Assembly (NCBI GenBank): GCA_023248635.1
Contig: JAHFED010000044.1
Coordinates: 1-55,992, forward strand
Length of the DNA: 55,992 nucleotides
Direction: 5' to 3'
DNA from: Myxococcales bacterium
GTDB lineage: Bacteria; Myxococcota; UBA727; VGSZ01
Part shown: one piece after another, positions 42,495 to 52,042 of the stretch
How the letters are laid out: each line of letters opens with the position of its first letter
Numbering within the stretch: position 1 is the first letter of the stretch
Notes under the pieces: generated by a model
What the model saw: only the letters and a program-made list of their open reading frames with translations
What the model was told of the DNA's origin: nothing
Databases searched by the model: none
Made by a program: the position numbers and the translations under genes

Positions 42495-44636
42495 TCAGAG
42501 CAGGGCCTTTGCCTCCAGCGCGCGCACGCGGTCGCGCAACGCCGCCGCCCGCTCGAACTCGAGGTCCATGGCGGCCTGGCGCATCTCTTTGCGCAGAGCA
42601 TCGAGGCGCACGGGGATCTGGGAGGGTTCGACGTCGTCGTCGCTGCTGCTCTTCTTCTTTTTTCCTCGGGTCTTCGTCGCGCCCGGGTGGGTCTCGCCGC
42701 TGCGGGCGAGCTTGGTGACATCGAGAAAGTCACCGTCGGCGTAGGCGCCTTCGGGGTCGAGCTCGCGCAAGGGTTTGACGATGGTCGTGGGCGTGATGCC
42801 GTGGGCCAGGTTGTGGGCCAGCTGGATGGTGCGACGTCGGCTGGTCTCGTCGACGGCCTTCTTGATCGAGTCCGTCATGCGGTCGGCATAGAGGATGACC
42901 CGGCCTTCGGCGTTGCGCGCGGCGCGACCGATGGTCTGGATGAGCCCCGTGGCTGCGCGCAAGAAGCCCTCCTTGTCGGCGTCAAGGATGCACACGAGCG
43001 CAACCTCAGGGAGATCGAGGCCCTCGCGCAGCAGGTTGATGCCGACGAGGACGTCGTAGTCGCCGCGCCGCAGGGCCGCGAGGATCTCGATGCGTTCGAG
43101 GGTGTCGATGTCGGAGTGCAGGTAGCGAGCGCGAATGCCGATCTCGAGCAGGTACTCGGTGAGATCCTCCGACATGCGCTTGGTCAGCGTGGTGACGAGG
43201 ACGCGCCAGCCTTTTTCGACGGTCAGCTTGATCTCGTTGATGGTGTCGTCGACCTGGCTCTGCACGGGACGGATCTCGATGACCGGATCCACGAGTCCTG
43301 TGGGACGAATGAGTTGCTCGACGATGACGCCCTCGGACTGATCGATCTCGTACTCTGCCGGCGTCGCCGAGATGTAGACCGTCTGGTGCAGATGCTGTTC
43401 AAATTCGCTGAATTTCAAAGGACGATTGTCCATGGCTGATTCGAGGCGAAAACCATATCTGACAAGAGTCTCTTTGCGGCTGCGGTCGCCGAAGTACATG
43501 CCGCGCACCTGGGGCACGGTCTGGTGACTCTCGTCGATCACCATGAGGAAATCGCGCGGAAAATAGTCCATCAACGTCGGCGGCGGATCGCCCGCGGTGC
43601 GGCCGGTGAGGTGGCGGGAGTAGTTCTCGATGCCTTTGCAGGAGCCGGTGGCCTCGAGCATTTCGAGGTCATAGAGGGTGCGTTGCTCCAGACGCTGGGC
43701 TTCCAGGAGCAGATTATTTCCGCGAAGATCTTGCAATCGATGCAACAGCTCAGTGCGTATCGAATCGAGGGCCTTCTTACGCCGCGCGCTGTCGGTGGCG
43801 TAATGGGATGCCGGCCAGATGGTGACCGCGTTGACCTCGCCGTTGATGCGCCCGCGCAGGGGATCGACGATCTGGATGCGTTCGACATCGTCGCCGAAGA
43901 AGGAGATGCGCAGGGCTTCTTCTTCTTCGTGGGCCGGGAACACTTCGACGACGTCGCCCCGGACCCGGAAGGTGCCACGCGCGAAGCTGACGTCGTTGCG
44001 CTCGAACTGGCTCTCGACCAGCTGCCGCAGGAACACATCGCGTCCGAGCTTGCGACCCACCTCGACGTAGGCGGTCATCTCCTTGTACGACTCGCGGGAT
44101 CCGATGCCGTAGATGCAGGAGACCGAGGCCACGATGACGACGTCGTTGCGCTCGAGCAGCGCCCGGGTCGCCGAGTGCCGCATGCGATCGATCGTGTCGT
44201 TGATCAGGGAGTCCTTCTCGATATAGGTATCAGATGAAGGAACGTACGCCTCCGGTTGAAAATAATCGTAATATGAAACGAAGTACTCCACCGCGTTGGT
44301 GGGGAAAAAGCCCTTGATCTCCTGGTAAAGCTGGGCCGCCAGGGTCTTGTTGTGGGCCAGCAGCAAGGTCGGTCGGTTGAGCTGGGCGATGACGTTGGCC
44401 ATCGTGAAGGTCTTGCCCGAGCCCGTGACACCGAGAAGCACCTGACCCGGCAGGCCACGCTTCAGGCCGTCGCTGAGCTTCTCGATGGCCGCCGGCTGAT
44501 CCCCGCGGGGCACGTAGTCGGCGACGAGCTCGAACTTGCGGTCGGGCTGGCGCACGCCGACGCGCCGCTCTTGCTCCACAATGAACTGCGCCTTTTCCGT
44601 CTGCGACATGTCGCCGAGGGTCGTGGGATCGGTCAT
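42495..44636 (-). CDS. uvrB: UvrABC excinuclease subunit B
   Basis: ATG 44636 gives 713 residues (E. coli UvrB has 673); nine codons upstream are open but lack a good start. Visible motifs are Walker A GVTGSGKT, the beta-hairpin region [20 protein letters not shown] used to probe damaged DNA, DESHQ in the DEAD-like box, helicase motifs including [19 protein letters not shown], and the C-terminal UVR domain ([22 protein letters not shown]). A basic/acidic linker with [10 protein letters not shown] before the UVR domain explains the extra length. UvrB verifies lesions with UvrA and recruits UvrC in nucleotide excision repair. Segments near 43430-43480, 43700-43760 and 44215-44290 are AT-rich at wobble positions. 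Confidence 0.97.
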   Translation of the reverse strand: MTDPTTLGDMSQTEKAQFIVEQERRVGVRQPDRKFELVADYVPRGDQPAAIEKLSDGLKRGLPGQVLLGVTGSGKTFTMANVIAQLNRPTLLLAHNKTLAAQLYQEIKGFFPTNAVEYFVSYYDYFQPEAYVPSSDTYIEKDSLINDTIDRMRHSATRALLERNDVVIVASVSCIYGIGSRESYKEMTAYVEVGRKLGRDVFLRQLVESQFERNDVSFARGTFRVRGDVVEVFPAHEEEEALRISFFGDDVERIQIVDPLRGRINGEVNAVTIWPASHYATDSARRKKALDSIRTELLHRLQDLRGNNLLLEAQRLEQRTLYDLEMLEATGSCKGIENYSRHLTGRTAGDPPPTLMDYFPRDFLMVIDESHQTVPQVRGMYFGDRSRKETLVRYGFRLESAMDNRPLKFSEFEQHLHQTVYISATPAEYEIDQSEGVIVEQLIRPTGLVDPVIEIRPVQSQVDDTINEIKLTVEKGWRVLVTTLTKRMSEDLTEYLLEIGIRARYLHSDIDTLERIEILAALRRGDYDVLVGINLLREGLDLPEVALVCILDADKEGFLRAATGLIQTIGRAARNAEGRVILYADRMTDSIKKAVDETSRRRTIQLAHNLAHGITPTTIVKPLRELDPEGAYADGDFLDVTKLARSGETHPGATKTRGKKKKSSSDDDVEPSQIPVRLDALRKEMRQAAMDLEFERAAALRDRVRALEAKALL

Positions 44637-44672
44637 GCCCGCTCTTAACGTCGGCGGCAGCACTTGTCTTTG

Positions 44673-45101
44673 TCAGCGCGTGCGCTCCATGAGGCGCTGG
44701 AACACATGGTCCCCCAGAGCCTCGCGCATGAGGACCTCGACGAAGCCCTCGAATTGGCGCTTCTGGGCGTCATCGGCGTAGAGAAAGCGGATGCCCATGC
44801 CGTGCTCCGACGTCGTCGAAATGCCGGCGGGTGGCGGAGTGTCGCTGCTGAAAATCCAGGCGACGCTGCCGCGCAAGGTGAAGGGCTCCTCACGGGCCGG
44901 CACGAAGAGCTTGAAAACGAAATCTGTACCGACCCGCAGCGGTCGTTCCGTCTTGATGAAGGTGCCTCCTTTGCTGATATTTTTCGTATAATCAGAGAAG
45001 AAGGCGTTCATCTTCTTGTATTCAACTTTGAGCTCGATGGGAGCCCGGACGTGCTCGCGACCTTCGCCCTTGCCACCACCACCATCTGGACCGTTGGTCA
45101 T
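44673..45101 (-). CDS. PilZ-domain protein
   Basis: The 142-residue cytoplasmic protein is a single PilZ domain. After a Gly-rich start it shows REHVRAPI (the RxxxR-type c-di-GMP binding motif region) and DYTKNISKGGTFI (the D/N-x-S-x-x-G motif), then the beta-barrel strand LRGSVAWIF and GMGIRF. Both ligand motifs are present, so binding of cyclic di-GMP is plausible. PilZ proteins of this single-domain type are numerous in Myxococcota and affect motility and polysaccharide production. It diverges from the membrane peptidase gene at 45176. Confidence 0.88.
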   Translation of the reverse strand: MTNGPDGGGGKGEGREHVRAPIELKVEYKKMNAFFSDYTKNISKGGTFIKTERPLRVGTDFVFKLFVPAREEPFTLRGSVAWIFSSDTPPPAGISTTSEHGMGIRFLYADDAQKRQFEGFVEVLMREALGDHVFQRLMERTR

Positions 45102-45175
45102 GCCCTGAGGATGCCCGAGCGCGCCCCAAGAGGCGAAAACTCAACAGTCCGGCCACCTCCGTCTATGGTTCGGAC

Positions 45176-47629
45176 ATGTTGCCGCGCGGCGCCGTGTCGC
45201 TGGGGATCGCCTTCGTCGTCGTCGTCATCGCCGCCGTCGTCTGCGGCCGCGTCCCCTTGCTCGCAAACGCCGGGCCTGAAAGCGGCATGGTCCTCGCCGT
45301 CGTCGGAGGAACGACCCTCGCCCTCGCCCAGTCCCGCCGCGGAGCCGCCAAAGAAAACAGCGGCTTCTTCGGCGACTGGTTGATCGGGGTCGTCGTCGCT
45401 GGGCTCTTCGTGTTGGTGTTCCTGATCAGCACCGCCATCGGGGGCGCGGTGTCGCCGACCTGCTCGGCGAGCGGCGGTCGCCTCCCGATGCTCGTGCTCT
45501 CGGTGCCCGTGCTCTTGTTGCAAGCCGCCGTCGGCAGCGCCGTCGGCAGGTCCGTTGGACGACGTGGCCTGGCGCTGCTGGCGTGCCTGCTGCTGGAGTT
45601 GGCCATCGCTGCGACCTTGGTCGTGGACTTTTTTCGCGAGCCCGGCTTCCGAGCAGCCTCGCATTTCTTCGTCGTCGTCAGCGGCGATCTTCTGCGCGGC
45701 GCCAGCTTGCCGGTCGCTGCCATTGGCTTTCGCTGCGCGACGCTGCTGTTGTGCGCCGTCGTGCTCTGTGCCGGTGCAGCTCTCTGGCCGGCGCAGAGAA
45801 AATCCGGGCTCGGGATCAGCCAGCCGACGACGTGGCCGTTGTGGGCTGCGGCGCTGGTGCTCGGTCTGCTCTTTTTTGGAGCGCACCGGCAGTCCCGGCG
45901 CGCGCTCTCGCCGTCGCGGCAGGAGATGGAAGAGGCCTACTCCCTGGTGAAGCGCCGCGGGCCGCTGGTGGTGCACGCCGATCCCCTCGAATCCACGCCC
46001 CGCGACGTCGACGGCTTGCTGGCCGAGGGCACCTTGTGGTTCGAGCGTCTCGAGAGTCGCTTGGGCCCCGTGTCGCACGACGATATCCACATCTGGCTGC
46101 ACGCTTCGCGCGAGGCCCAGGCGCACTGGACGGGTGCCTCCCACGTCGACTTCGCGCTGCCGTGGCGCAGAGAGGCCCACATCTCGTCAGACACGCTGCC
46201 CCACCACTCCCTGGGACACGAGCTCGCCCACGTCGTCGTCGGCGAAAAAAGCGACACCCTCTTCAAGGTACCCACGCGCTTTTGGGTGTTGCACAACCCC
46301 GCCGTCACCGAAGGCGTGGCCATGGCGCTCACCCCTGAGCTCGTCGTCGACTCCGGCCTGACCCTGCGCGAACAAGCAGCGGCCATGCGTCGGGCTGGAC
46401 GCGCCCCCGACTTGCGCGCCCTCTTTTCCCACACCCGCTTCTTCGCCGAGGAGCCGGGACGCGCCTACGTGGCCGCCGGCGCACTGGTCGAACAGATCGT
46501 GGCCGACGCTGGCGAAGAAGGACCCGCTGTGCTCGCTCGGCTCTACCGCGGAGATGGAGCCCTCGAATCCGTCGTCGTCGACGTCGACGATCTCATTGCT
46601 CGCCACACCGCGGCCCTGGATCGCACGCCCCTCGCCGACGACGCCCTCGCCTTCGCCGCGGCGCGCTTCTCGCGCGCCAGCATCCTCGAGCAAACGTGCG
46701 ATCCCGACGCCCGCGCCGAGGCAGTGCAGGTGCGCAGCCTCGCCCGCACCGGACACCTGGCGGCAGCCCTCGAGCAGGTGGCTCGCCTCGAAGGCGACGA
46801 CGGAGACGACGTCGCCGACGGCACCCTGAGCGATCTCCTCGCCGATGCCCGCGGCGTCGATGACCAGGTGGGCGCCATCTCCCTGTTGCGGGCTCTGGTG
46901 TCTGCCTCACCCGGTCCGGGGGAGCGTGCCCTGCGCGAGTTTGCCCTCGGCAGCGAGCTGTGGCGTCAAGGCCAAGAGCGCGAGGCCGTCGCCGTCTGGG
47001 AGCAAATCGACGTCGACAAAGCCGAAAATGACCTGCAGCGGCAGATTCGCGCGGCGACCCTCTTCGGCCAAACCGCACTGCGTCTGTACGACCAGGCCCT
47101 GATCTCCCGCGCGGCCCTGGCCTTTTTCGTCGAGTCGTCGCCCGCACGAGACGGCTCCCGCCTCGCTTTCGCCGCCGCTGTCGGTGCCCCTCGCGTTCCC
47201 AGCGTCGAACCCCAACCAGCCCTCGCCCTGGCACCCGAACCGCAGGGACAAGAGCCCGCCGACGTCGTCGCCCTCGGCCGCTACATCCTCGCGCGGCAGT
47301 TGCTCCTGACGGGCGCACTGGGCGACGCCGTCGGGCTGCTGCGTCCTGTGGTCGATGGTGGATTGCTCGCGGCGCCGTTTCAGCAGCAGGCCTTGCTCGT
47401 GCTGGGCACAGCGCTGGTGCGTTCGGGCAAACCCGAAGACGCGGAGGGACTCTTCGTCGTCGCCGCCTCCGCCGCATCCCGCCCCGCCGATCGCCTTTTT
47501 TTCCGCGATCGGGCTGAGCGTGCCGCTCGCGCCGCCCGCGCCCCTCCCGCCCCAGCGGTGTCGACGACGGAGTCAGATCCTGCCTCGGGCGATCGGCTGC
47601 TGCTGGGCGTTGGCGCCGCCGGCCTGTGA
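45176..47629 (+). CDS. Polytopic membrane protein with gluzincin (peptidase MA-like) domain and TPR-like C-terminus
   Basis: The 817-residue protein has about seven transmembrane helices within residues 1-235 (for example LIGVVVAGLFVLVFLISTAIGG). A soluble domain follows, with H348-E-L-A-H352 and a downstream glutamate E379 in TEGVAM. This is the HExxH...E zinc arrangement of gluzincins such as the peptidase MA family. Residues about 490-800 are Ala/Leu/Arg-rich helical repeats like TPRs. The combination suggests a membrane protease or sensor with a protein-binding tail on one side of the membrane. Specific function is unknown. It converges on the flagellin gene with a 4-base gap, so no terminator space exists between them. 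Confidence 0.72.
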   Translation: MLPRGAVSLGIAFVVVVIAAVVCGRVPLLANAGPESGMVLAVVGGTTLALAQSRRGAAKENSGFFGDWLIGVVVAGLFVLVFLISTAIGGAVSPTCSASGGRLPMLVLSVPVLLLQAAVGSAVGRSVGRRGLALLACLLLELAIAATLVVDFFREPGFRAASHFFVVVSGDLLRGASLPVAAIGFRCATLLLCAVVLCAGAALWPAQRKSGLGISQPTTWPLWAAALVLGLLFFGAHRQSRRALSPSRQEMEEAYSLVKRRGPLVVHADPLESTPRDVDGLLAEGTLWFERLESRLGPVSHDDIHIWLHASREAQAHWTGASHVDFALPWRREAHISSDTLPHHSLGHELAHVVVGEKSDTLFKVPTRFWVLHNPAVTEGVAMALTPELVVDSGLTLREQAAAMRRAGRAPDLRALFSHTRFFAEEPGRAYVAAGALVEQIVADAGEEGPAVLARLYRGDGALESVVVDVDDLIARHTAALDRTPLADDALAFAAARFSRASILEQTCDPDARAEAVQVRSLARTGHLAAALEQVARLEGDDGDDVADGTLSDLLADARGVDDQVGAISLLRALVSASPGPGERALREFALGSELWRQGQEREAVAVWEQIDVDKAENDLQRQIRAATLFGQTALRLYDQALISRAALAFFVESSPARDGSRLAFAAAVGAPRVPSVEPQPALALAPEPQGQEPADVVALGRYILARQLLLTGALGDAVGLLRPVVDGGLLAAPFQQQALLVLGTALVRSGKPEDAEGLFVVAASAASRPADRLFFRDRAERAARAARAPPAPAVSTTESDPASGDRLLLGVGAAGL

Positions 47630-47633
47630 AGCG

Positions 47634-48497
47634 TCAGAAGTCGAGGAGCTTCAGAACCAGCTGCTGCTGCTGGTTTGCCTGAGCCAGCACGGAGATCGCG
47701 GCCTGCTGCAGGATGCTGGCCCTGGCCGCCGTGGCCGTCTCTTCGGCGAAGTCGACATCGCGAACCCGACTCAGGGCCGACGTCGCCTCCTCCGTCGCCG
47801 TGGCGATGGTCGACGACGCCGACGCGAGGCGGTTGGCAACAGCGCCGAGGGTCGCCCGAAAGGTCGAGACGTCGTTGATGGCGGCGTCGATGACGGCGAG
47901 GGCCGACGCGGATTGCGCAGCCGAGGTCTCGAGATTGAGGGGGCCGCCCACCGCGATCTCGGTGATGTTGTTGGAGCCGTTGCCGAGCTGGAGCGCGTCG
48001 ACGTTCATGGCTGTCGTGTCGAGGGTGATGAAATCGTTGGGGGAGCCGCGGATCCCGACCTGGAAGGTCTGGGGGCTCGCAGCACCGAAGATCGCGGCGC
48101 CGTTGAACTCAGTGGTGGCGTCGATGCGGTCGAGCTCGGCGATGAGCTCGTTGGCTTCCACCTGCAGGAAGGCGCGATCCTCGTTGGTCAACCCGTCCGA
48201 CGACGACTGCAGCGCCAGCTCTCGCAGACGCGTGAGGATGTTGGAGCTCTCGTTCAAGGCCGCTTCGGCGGTCTGGGCCACCGAGAGCCCATCGGCGGCG
48301 TTGCGGCCGGCCTGCAGAAAGCTGCGAATCTGCGCGTTGAGGTTGGTGGCCACGCCCAGCCCGGCTGCGTCGTCGGAGGCGCGGGTGATGCGCAGGCCGC
48401 TCGAGAGCTTGGCCAGCGAATTCTCGAAGCTCGCCGTCGCCACGTTTAAGCTTCGCTGCGCTTGGAGCGATGGGATGTTGGTGCGAATCGACAGCAT
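47634..48497 (-). CDS. fliC: Flagellin
   Basis: The 287-residue protein has the classic flagellin ends. The N-terminal D0/D1 region carries SLQAQRSLNVATASFENSLAKL and SSGLRITRASDDAAGLG. The C-terminal helix region carries AQSASALAVIDAAINDVSTFRATLGA and ILQQAAISVLAQANQQQQLVLKLL. The variable D2/D3 domains are essentially absent, so this is a minimal filament protein. A strong AAGGAG lies 6-7 bases before the ATG. It is polymerised into the flagellar filament after export by the flagellar type III system. No other flagellar gene is within the window, which is unusual for flagellin loci. Confidence 0.95.
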   Translation of the reverse strand: MLSIRTNIPSLQAQRSLNVATASFENSLAKLSSGLRITRASDDAAGLGVATNLNAQIRSFLQAGRNAADGLSVAQTAEAALNESSNILTRLRELALQSSSDGLTNEDRAFLQVEANELIAELDRIDATTEFNGAAIFGAASPQTFQVGIRGSPNDFITLDTTAMNVDALQLGNGSNNITEIAVGGPLNLETSAAQSASALAVIDAAINDVSTFRATLGAVANRLASASSTIATATEEATSALSRVRDVDFAEETATAARASILQQAAISVLAQANQQQQLVLKLLDF

Positions 48498-48702
48498 CGG
48501 TTCTCCTTTCCGCCGGCGTCGGAGCGGGGCTGCCGCTCACTAGGCCGATTTCGGCGGCCCCGCATCGGCTCTGCTTCCTTCCCTTCGACGGCCTGCTTCG
48601 GCCACACCGGGCTCCTTTGCTTGGGACAGGGTGCGCCTGAATGTGTACCAAACCGCGATCGCGGCAGCCGTGGGGGTGTCCCAATATCGCCCACCCTTAC
48701 CC

Positions 48703-48907
48703 GCGCTTCGCGTCGGTGAATTCATCGCCGCCAGGCGATGAACCTGTAGACAATTCACCGACAGCGCTTCGCGTGTCGGTGAATTCCCCCGACGAAACGT
48801 CTCAGTAGAAGTGCTGGCGGCTCAGAAGGTCGCCTCAAATGCGACGCAAGACTCTCAGCAGCGTCGTATGGACCCCGCAGAAGAACGGGGTCGAGGTCAT
48901 GTTTTTT
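48703..48907 (+). ncRNA. Candidate structured RNA or mobile-element remnant
   Basis: The region 48498-48930 has no convincing gene. Within it, sequence A (GTCGGTGAATT, 48712-48722) is repeated as C (48775-48785), and between them lies B (AATTCACCGAC, 48752-48762), complementary to both. A 9-bp stem (TTCATCGCC/GGCGATGAA, 48721-48742) sits between A and B. Further stems follow: GACG/CGTC (48791-48801), GGCGGCT/GGTCGCC (48816-48834), TGCGACGC/GCGTCGTA (48840-48868), and GACCCCG/CGGGGTC (48871-48892). Six T residues end it at 48902-48907. It may be a plus-strand RNA with a terminator. Alternatively it may be an inverted-repeat end of an IS200/IS605-like element, but no transposase is present. Confidence 0.4.
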
Positions 48908-48930
48908 GATCGGCCTCGGCGTGATCCTGG

Positions 48931-50217
48931 TTAGTTCACGCAGCTCGCGAAGGCCGCCGAAATGTAACCGCGCAGGGCTCCCTGCTGTACTTCGTGCCAG
49001 CTCTGGTTCCCGCGCACCTCTTGCCCGACCGCAGTGGACAAGCGCCCGACGACGGCGCCGTTGGCGATGGTGCCCCGGGGGGCCTGCTGCGTCGACGCCG
49101 ACGGCCTGACGTTCAGGGGCGCTCCATCGGTCTGGACTCGCACCTGGGTACAAGTGGGTGGGGGCGCCGGCGGCGGCGTTGCGACGGGGGTGACGCGGAG
49201 GCCATCGAAGGTGACCTGGCGGCCGAGGGAGCCGTGCTCGCCGGTGTTGTCGTCGAGGCGCACCTGCTGGCCTTCGCCGACGGCGAAGTCGAAGACACCC
49301 AGGGAGCGGAAGTTGCCCGCTGCCGTCAGATCGAGAGTGATCAAATCGGTACGCCCGTTGTGACGGATGGAGTACTTGGCCTGTCGCGAACTGGCGTAGT
49401 CGCGGTTGATGTAGGCCTCCAGACGGTAGGGACCGGGCTGCTGCACTTTGATCCACCAGACGCCGAAGTTGTCCGGGGCGGGGCTGGCGGTGACGCCGGT
49501 CCAAATGAGGTCGCCATCGTGGCCGGCGTCGCCGACGGAGCGGAGGTATTGGCTTGGTCCCCCCGGGGTGAAGCAGTTGTCGCCGTCGTCGATGATGCCG
49601 CCAGCGGCGGGGAGGGCCGCGCAGTCGGTGGGCGCGACGTTGGTGGGCGCGGGCACGTGGCCACAGGGTCCTTCGAAGTCGCCGGCGGCGCCCCACCACT
49701 CCCAGTGCCAGGTCTCAGAGGGCACCGTGCGCGAGAAGCCGAAGCGGCCGCCGTTGCGGTTCAGCCACGTCAGCACCCCGCTCTCAGCGGTGTTGAGATC
49801 GAGGGCATGACCCGATTGGTGGTTGGAGTAGCCGGGCGCTGCCGCGAGGTTGCAGGAGTTGCAGTTGCAGTCGACGTAGCAGCCGTAGAGGTAGTCCTGC
49901 TCGTCGTTGGTGCGAAAGCCCGACACCACGCGCAGGTTGACGCCGTCGCGGCGAGCAGCGTCTTGCAAGGCGATGTAGGCGTTGGCGGTGTCGACTTCGA
50001 CCGGCTTGGCATCGACACGGACGACGCTGATGGCGAAGCGAGCTCCCTGGCGGTAACCACTGTCGGCGCGCTCGGTGCAGTCGTAGACGCCCTGCTCTTC
50101 GAGATTTGCGTAGTCGTCGACGGGCTCGAAGTGGTCGGCGCCGTCGTCGAGCTCGTGCTCGCAGGCGCCCAAGGCCACGCTGAAAAAAAAGAGGGCGACG
50201 AGTTGTTGGGTTCGCAT
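48931..50217 (-). CDS. M15 (VanY-type) D,D-carboxypeptidase lipoprotein with SH3 domain
   Basis: ATG 50217 gives 428 residues and a signal peptide with lipobox LGAC (C19). The M15/VanY domain follows (about 60-190), with VVSGFRTNDEQ, the zinc motif SNHQSGHALDL, and WHWEWWG supplying the catalytic Glu and third ligand. A Cys-rich insertion (CYVDCNCNSC) lies inside it. Residues about 215-345 form a beta-sandwich of the golvesin/CBM-like kind. The C-terminus is an SH3-type wall-binding domain (LNVRPSASTQ...WHEVQQG). The enzyme should trim terminal D-alanine from peptidoglycan in the envelope, or act on foreign walls. Confidence 0.88.
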   Translation of the reverse strand: MRTQQLVALFFFSVALGACEHELDDGADHFEPVDDYANLEEQGVYDCTERADSGYRQGARFAISVVRVDAKPVEVDTANAYIALQDAARRDGVNLRVVSGFRTNDEQDYLYGCYVDCNCNSCNLAAAPGYSNHQSGHALDLNTAESGVLTWLNRNGGRFGFSRTVPSETWHWEWWGAAGDFEGPCGHVPAPTNVAPTDCAALPAAGGIIDDGDNCFTPGGPSQYLRSVGDAGHDGDLIWTGVTASPAPDNFGVWWIKVQQPGPYRLEAYINRDYASSRQAKYSIRHNGRTDLITLDLTAAGNFRSLGVFDFAVGEGQQVRLDDNTGEHGSLGRQVTFDGLRVTPVATPPPAPPPTCTQVRVQTDGAPLNVRPSASTQQAPRGTIANGAVVGRLSTAVGQEVRGNQSWHEVQQGALRGYISAAFASCVN

Positions 50218-50319
50218 CGCTGAGCACGGTGCCTGGGCGCCGTCGCCTTGCTCATCCACCAAACTACGTTGGATGTCCCACGCCGCATCCGCCCCTTGGC
50301 CGAGAGGTGGGGCTCTCCC

Positions 50320-51960
50320 CTACTTCTTCGGCTCGGCGGGTTGGCGGGCCTCGAAGTGCAGCTCGCTCGCGCCGATTTGAATCTTGTCGCCGGGTCCCAC
50401 GATCTGGGGCGCGCCCACGCGCTGGCCGTTGACGAAGGTGCCGTTGGTGGCTTTGAGATCGACGACGACGACCTTGCCGTCGCGGGCCACGATGCGGGTG
50501 TGGCGCTTGGAGATGTTGCCGAGGGCCAAGACGATGTCATTGCCCGGCACCCTGCCGATGGTCAGCTCACCAGCCAGCGGAACGACGACGTCGGCGTGGC
50601 CTGGCTGCCGCACCACGATGTTGCCGATGACTTGTTGATCGACCACGCCCGCCATCAGGGCCCGCGAGCTTTGGGACTGGGCTTTGACGTCGGCGGCGTG
50701 CTTGCTGCCCTGGGCCAGATCGACACCGAGGTTGGTCGAGCGGAACTCCATGTACTGCTGCGCCGAAGGCCGGGTCTCGTAGGCCTGAATCTCATCGAGC
50801 AATTGTTCGACGGCTTCGCTCACCGAGCCGCCATCCATCTTTGCGTAGCCCGGCAGCGCCTCGAGATCTTTGACGACGGCGCGGAGCACGGCGGCGGCGG
50901 CGTCGAAGCGTCCTTGATCCGCCTGGTGTCGGGCGGAGGCGCGTTTGATCTCGGCTCCGGCGAGAGCGACCAAGCGTTGGGCGCCGGGGTTCACCGACCC
51001 TTCCCCGTGGACGACGTCGACGACGAGGGCGGCCTCGACGTTGTGGATGGCGGCTGCGCCGGCTCTTCGGTAGCGCACCTGCACCGACAAAGGCTTGGTG
51101 CGACCGGCTTCGCTGCCAGCGTCGATGCGCAAGCGCACGATCGTGGTGTGGGTCTGTTCGGAGCGCAGATCGGGGCGGGGCACCACCAAACCGTTGGCCG
51201 AGACGCGCACTTTGCCCGCGGCGAGGACCTCGAGGATCTCGGTGCCTTCGCTCGGCAGCAGCACCAGCTCGACGCCGTCGACGACGACGTCGCCTTGGGC
51301 TCCCAGTGCCCGGGCGAACTCGACTTGGGCGTCTTGGGGATCGGGGATGTACCAATACTGACCGCCACCGGCCCGCGCGACGCCGTCGAGGAGATCAGCG
51401 TTGTGGTTGGGTCCATAGCCCAGCGTCGTCGTCGACACGTTTGGTCTCAGCCCCAGGGCCACCGCAGCCAAGCTCTCTGTGCTCGCGCCATCGGTGGGGG
51501 CGCCGTCGGTGAGCAGCAGCACCACTTGTCGCTCGTTGTCGCCGCGCGGTCCGAGGGCGCTGGCGCCTTGTTGCAGGCCGCGGGTCATGCCGGTGCCGCC
51601 CAGCGCTTGCACGCCCTGCAGCCGCCGCTTCAGGTGAGCCTTGTGGCCCGGTGTCAAGGGCCCGCGCTCAGAGACGACGACGGGGTTGTCGGCGAAGGCG
51701 ACGATGCTGACCTGATCGTTGGGCGCCAAGAGCTCGATGAGGCGTTCGACGCTGTCTTTCACCTGGGCGATGGGATCGCCCCGCATGGAGCCCGAGGCGT
51801 CGAGCACGAAGGCCACCGAGAGCGCGGGGCGCGGGCCCCCGACGGCGTCGCCGGCGGCCCGCAGACTGATCACGACGGCCAGCTCGGTGGTCACACCCAA
51901 AGGGATGCCGGCGCGCTCGGCGCTGACGTCGGCAGAGAGCAGGGGGGTGCGGTCGTCCAT
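50320..51960 (-). CDS. VWA domain protein with C-terminal FHA domain
   Basis: ATG 51960 is chosen because GGAGG lies just upstream; the open frame extends a further 39 codons. The 546-residue product has a VWA domain (about 40-230) with an intact MIDAS: DASGSMRG, a Thr in GGTGMTRG, and TDGAPTDG. A middle beta/helix region (about 230-440) resembles the inter-alpha-trypsin-inhibitor-type VWA proteins of bacteria. The last 90 residues are a complete FHA domain (GRVPGND, KRHTRI, NGTFVNG) that would bind a phosphothreonine peptide. No signal peptide; cytoplasmic. It probably works with a Ser/Thr kinase, none of which is in the window. Confidence 0.88.
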   Translation of the reverse strand: MDDRTPLLSADVSAERAGIPLGVTTELAVVISLRAAGDAVGGPRPALSVAFVLDASGSMRGDPIAQVKDSVERLIELLAPNDQVSIVAFADNPVVVSERGPLTPGHKAHLKRRLQGVQALGGTGMTRGLQQGASALGPRGDNERQVVLLLTDGAPTDGASTESLAAVALGLRPNVSTTTLGYGPNHNADLLDGVARAGGGQYWYIPDPQDAQVEFARALGAQGDVVVDGVELVLLPSEGTEILEVLAAGKVRVSANGLVVPRPDLRSEQTHTTIVRLRIDAGSEAGRTKPLSVQVRYRRAGAAAIHNVEAALVVDVVHGEGSVNPGAQRLVALAGAEIKRASARHQADQGRFDAAAAVLRAVVKDLEALPGYAKMDGGSVSEAVEQLLDEIQAYETRPSAQQYMEFRSTNLGVDLAQGSKHAADVKAQSQSSRALMAGVVDQQVIGNIVVRQPGHADVVVPLAGELTIGRVPGNDIVLALGNISKRHTRIVARDGKVVVVDLKATNGTFVNGQRVGAPQIVGPGDKIQIGASELHFEARQPAEPKK

Positions 51961-52042
51961 CGATGCCTCCAAGGGCCAAGGGTACGGGTCGCCATTGCGC
52001 CTGTGAGTGCCCGCAGCACTCTGAGACGCTGTATGAGGCCCC

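Noticed and set aside
44987-44992. A perfect TATAAT on the plus strand
   Set aside because: It lies inside the minus-strand PilZ coding sequence, in the codons of the conserved DYTKNIS motif, with no -35 element at 15-19 bases.
48498-48640. Sigma-28 or sigma-54 promoter for flagellin
   Set aside because: I looked for GG-N10-GC and for TAAA-N15-GCCGATAA upstream on the minus strand; only poor partial matches were found (for example GGCGATAT without a -35).
48755-49699. A 314-codon minus-strand frame overlapping the M15 gene and the structured segment
   Set aside because: Arg/Pro/His-rich shadow of the M15 gene in another frame; its end runs into the hairpin region with no homology.
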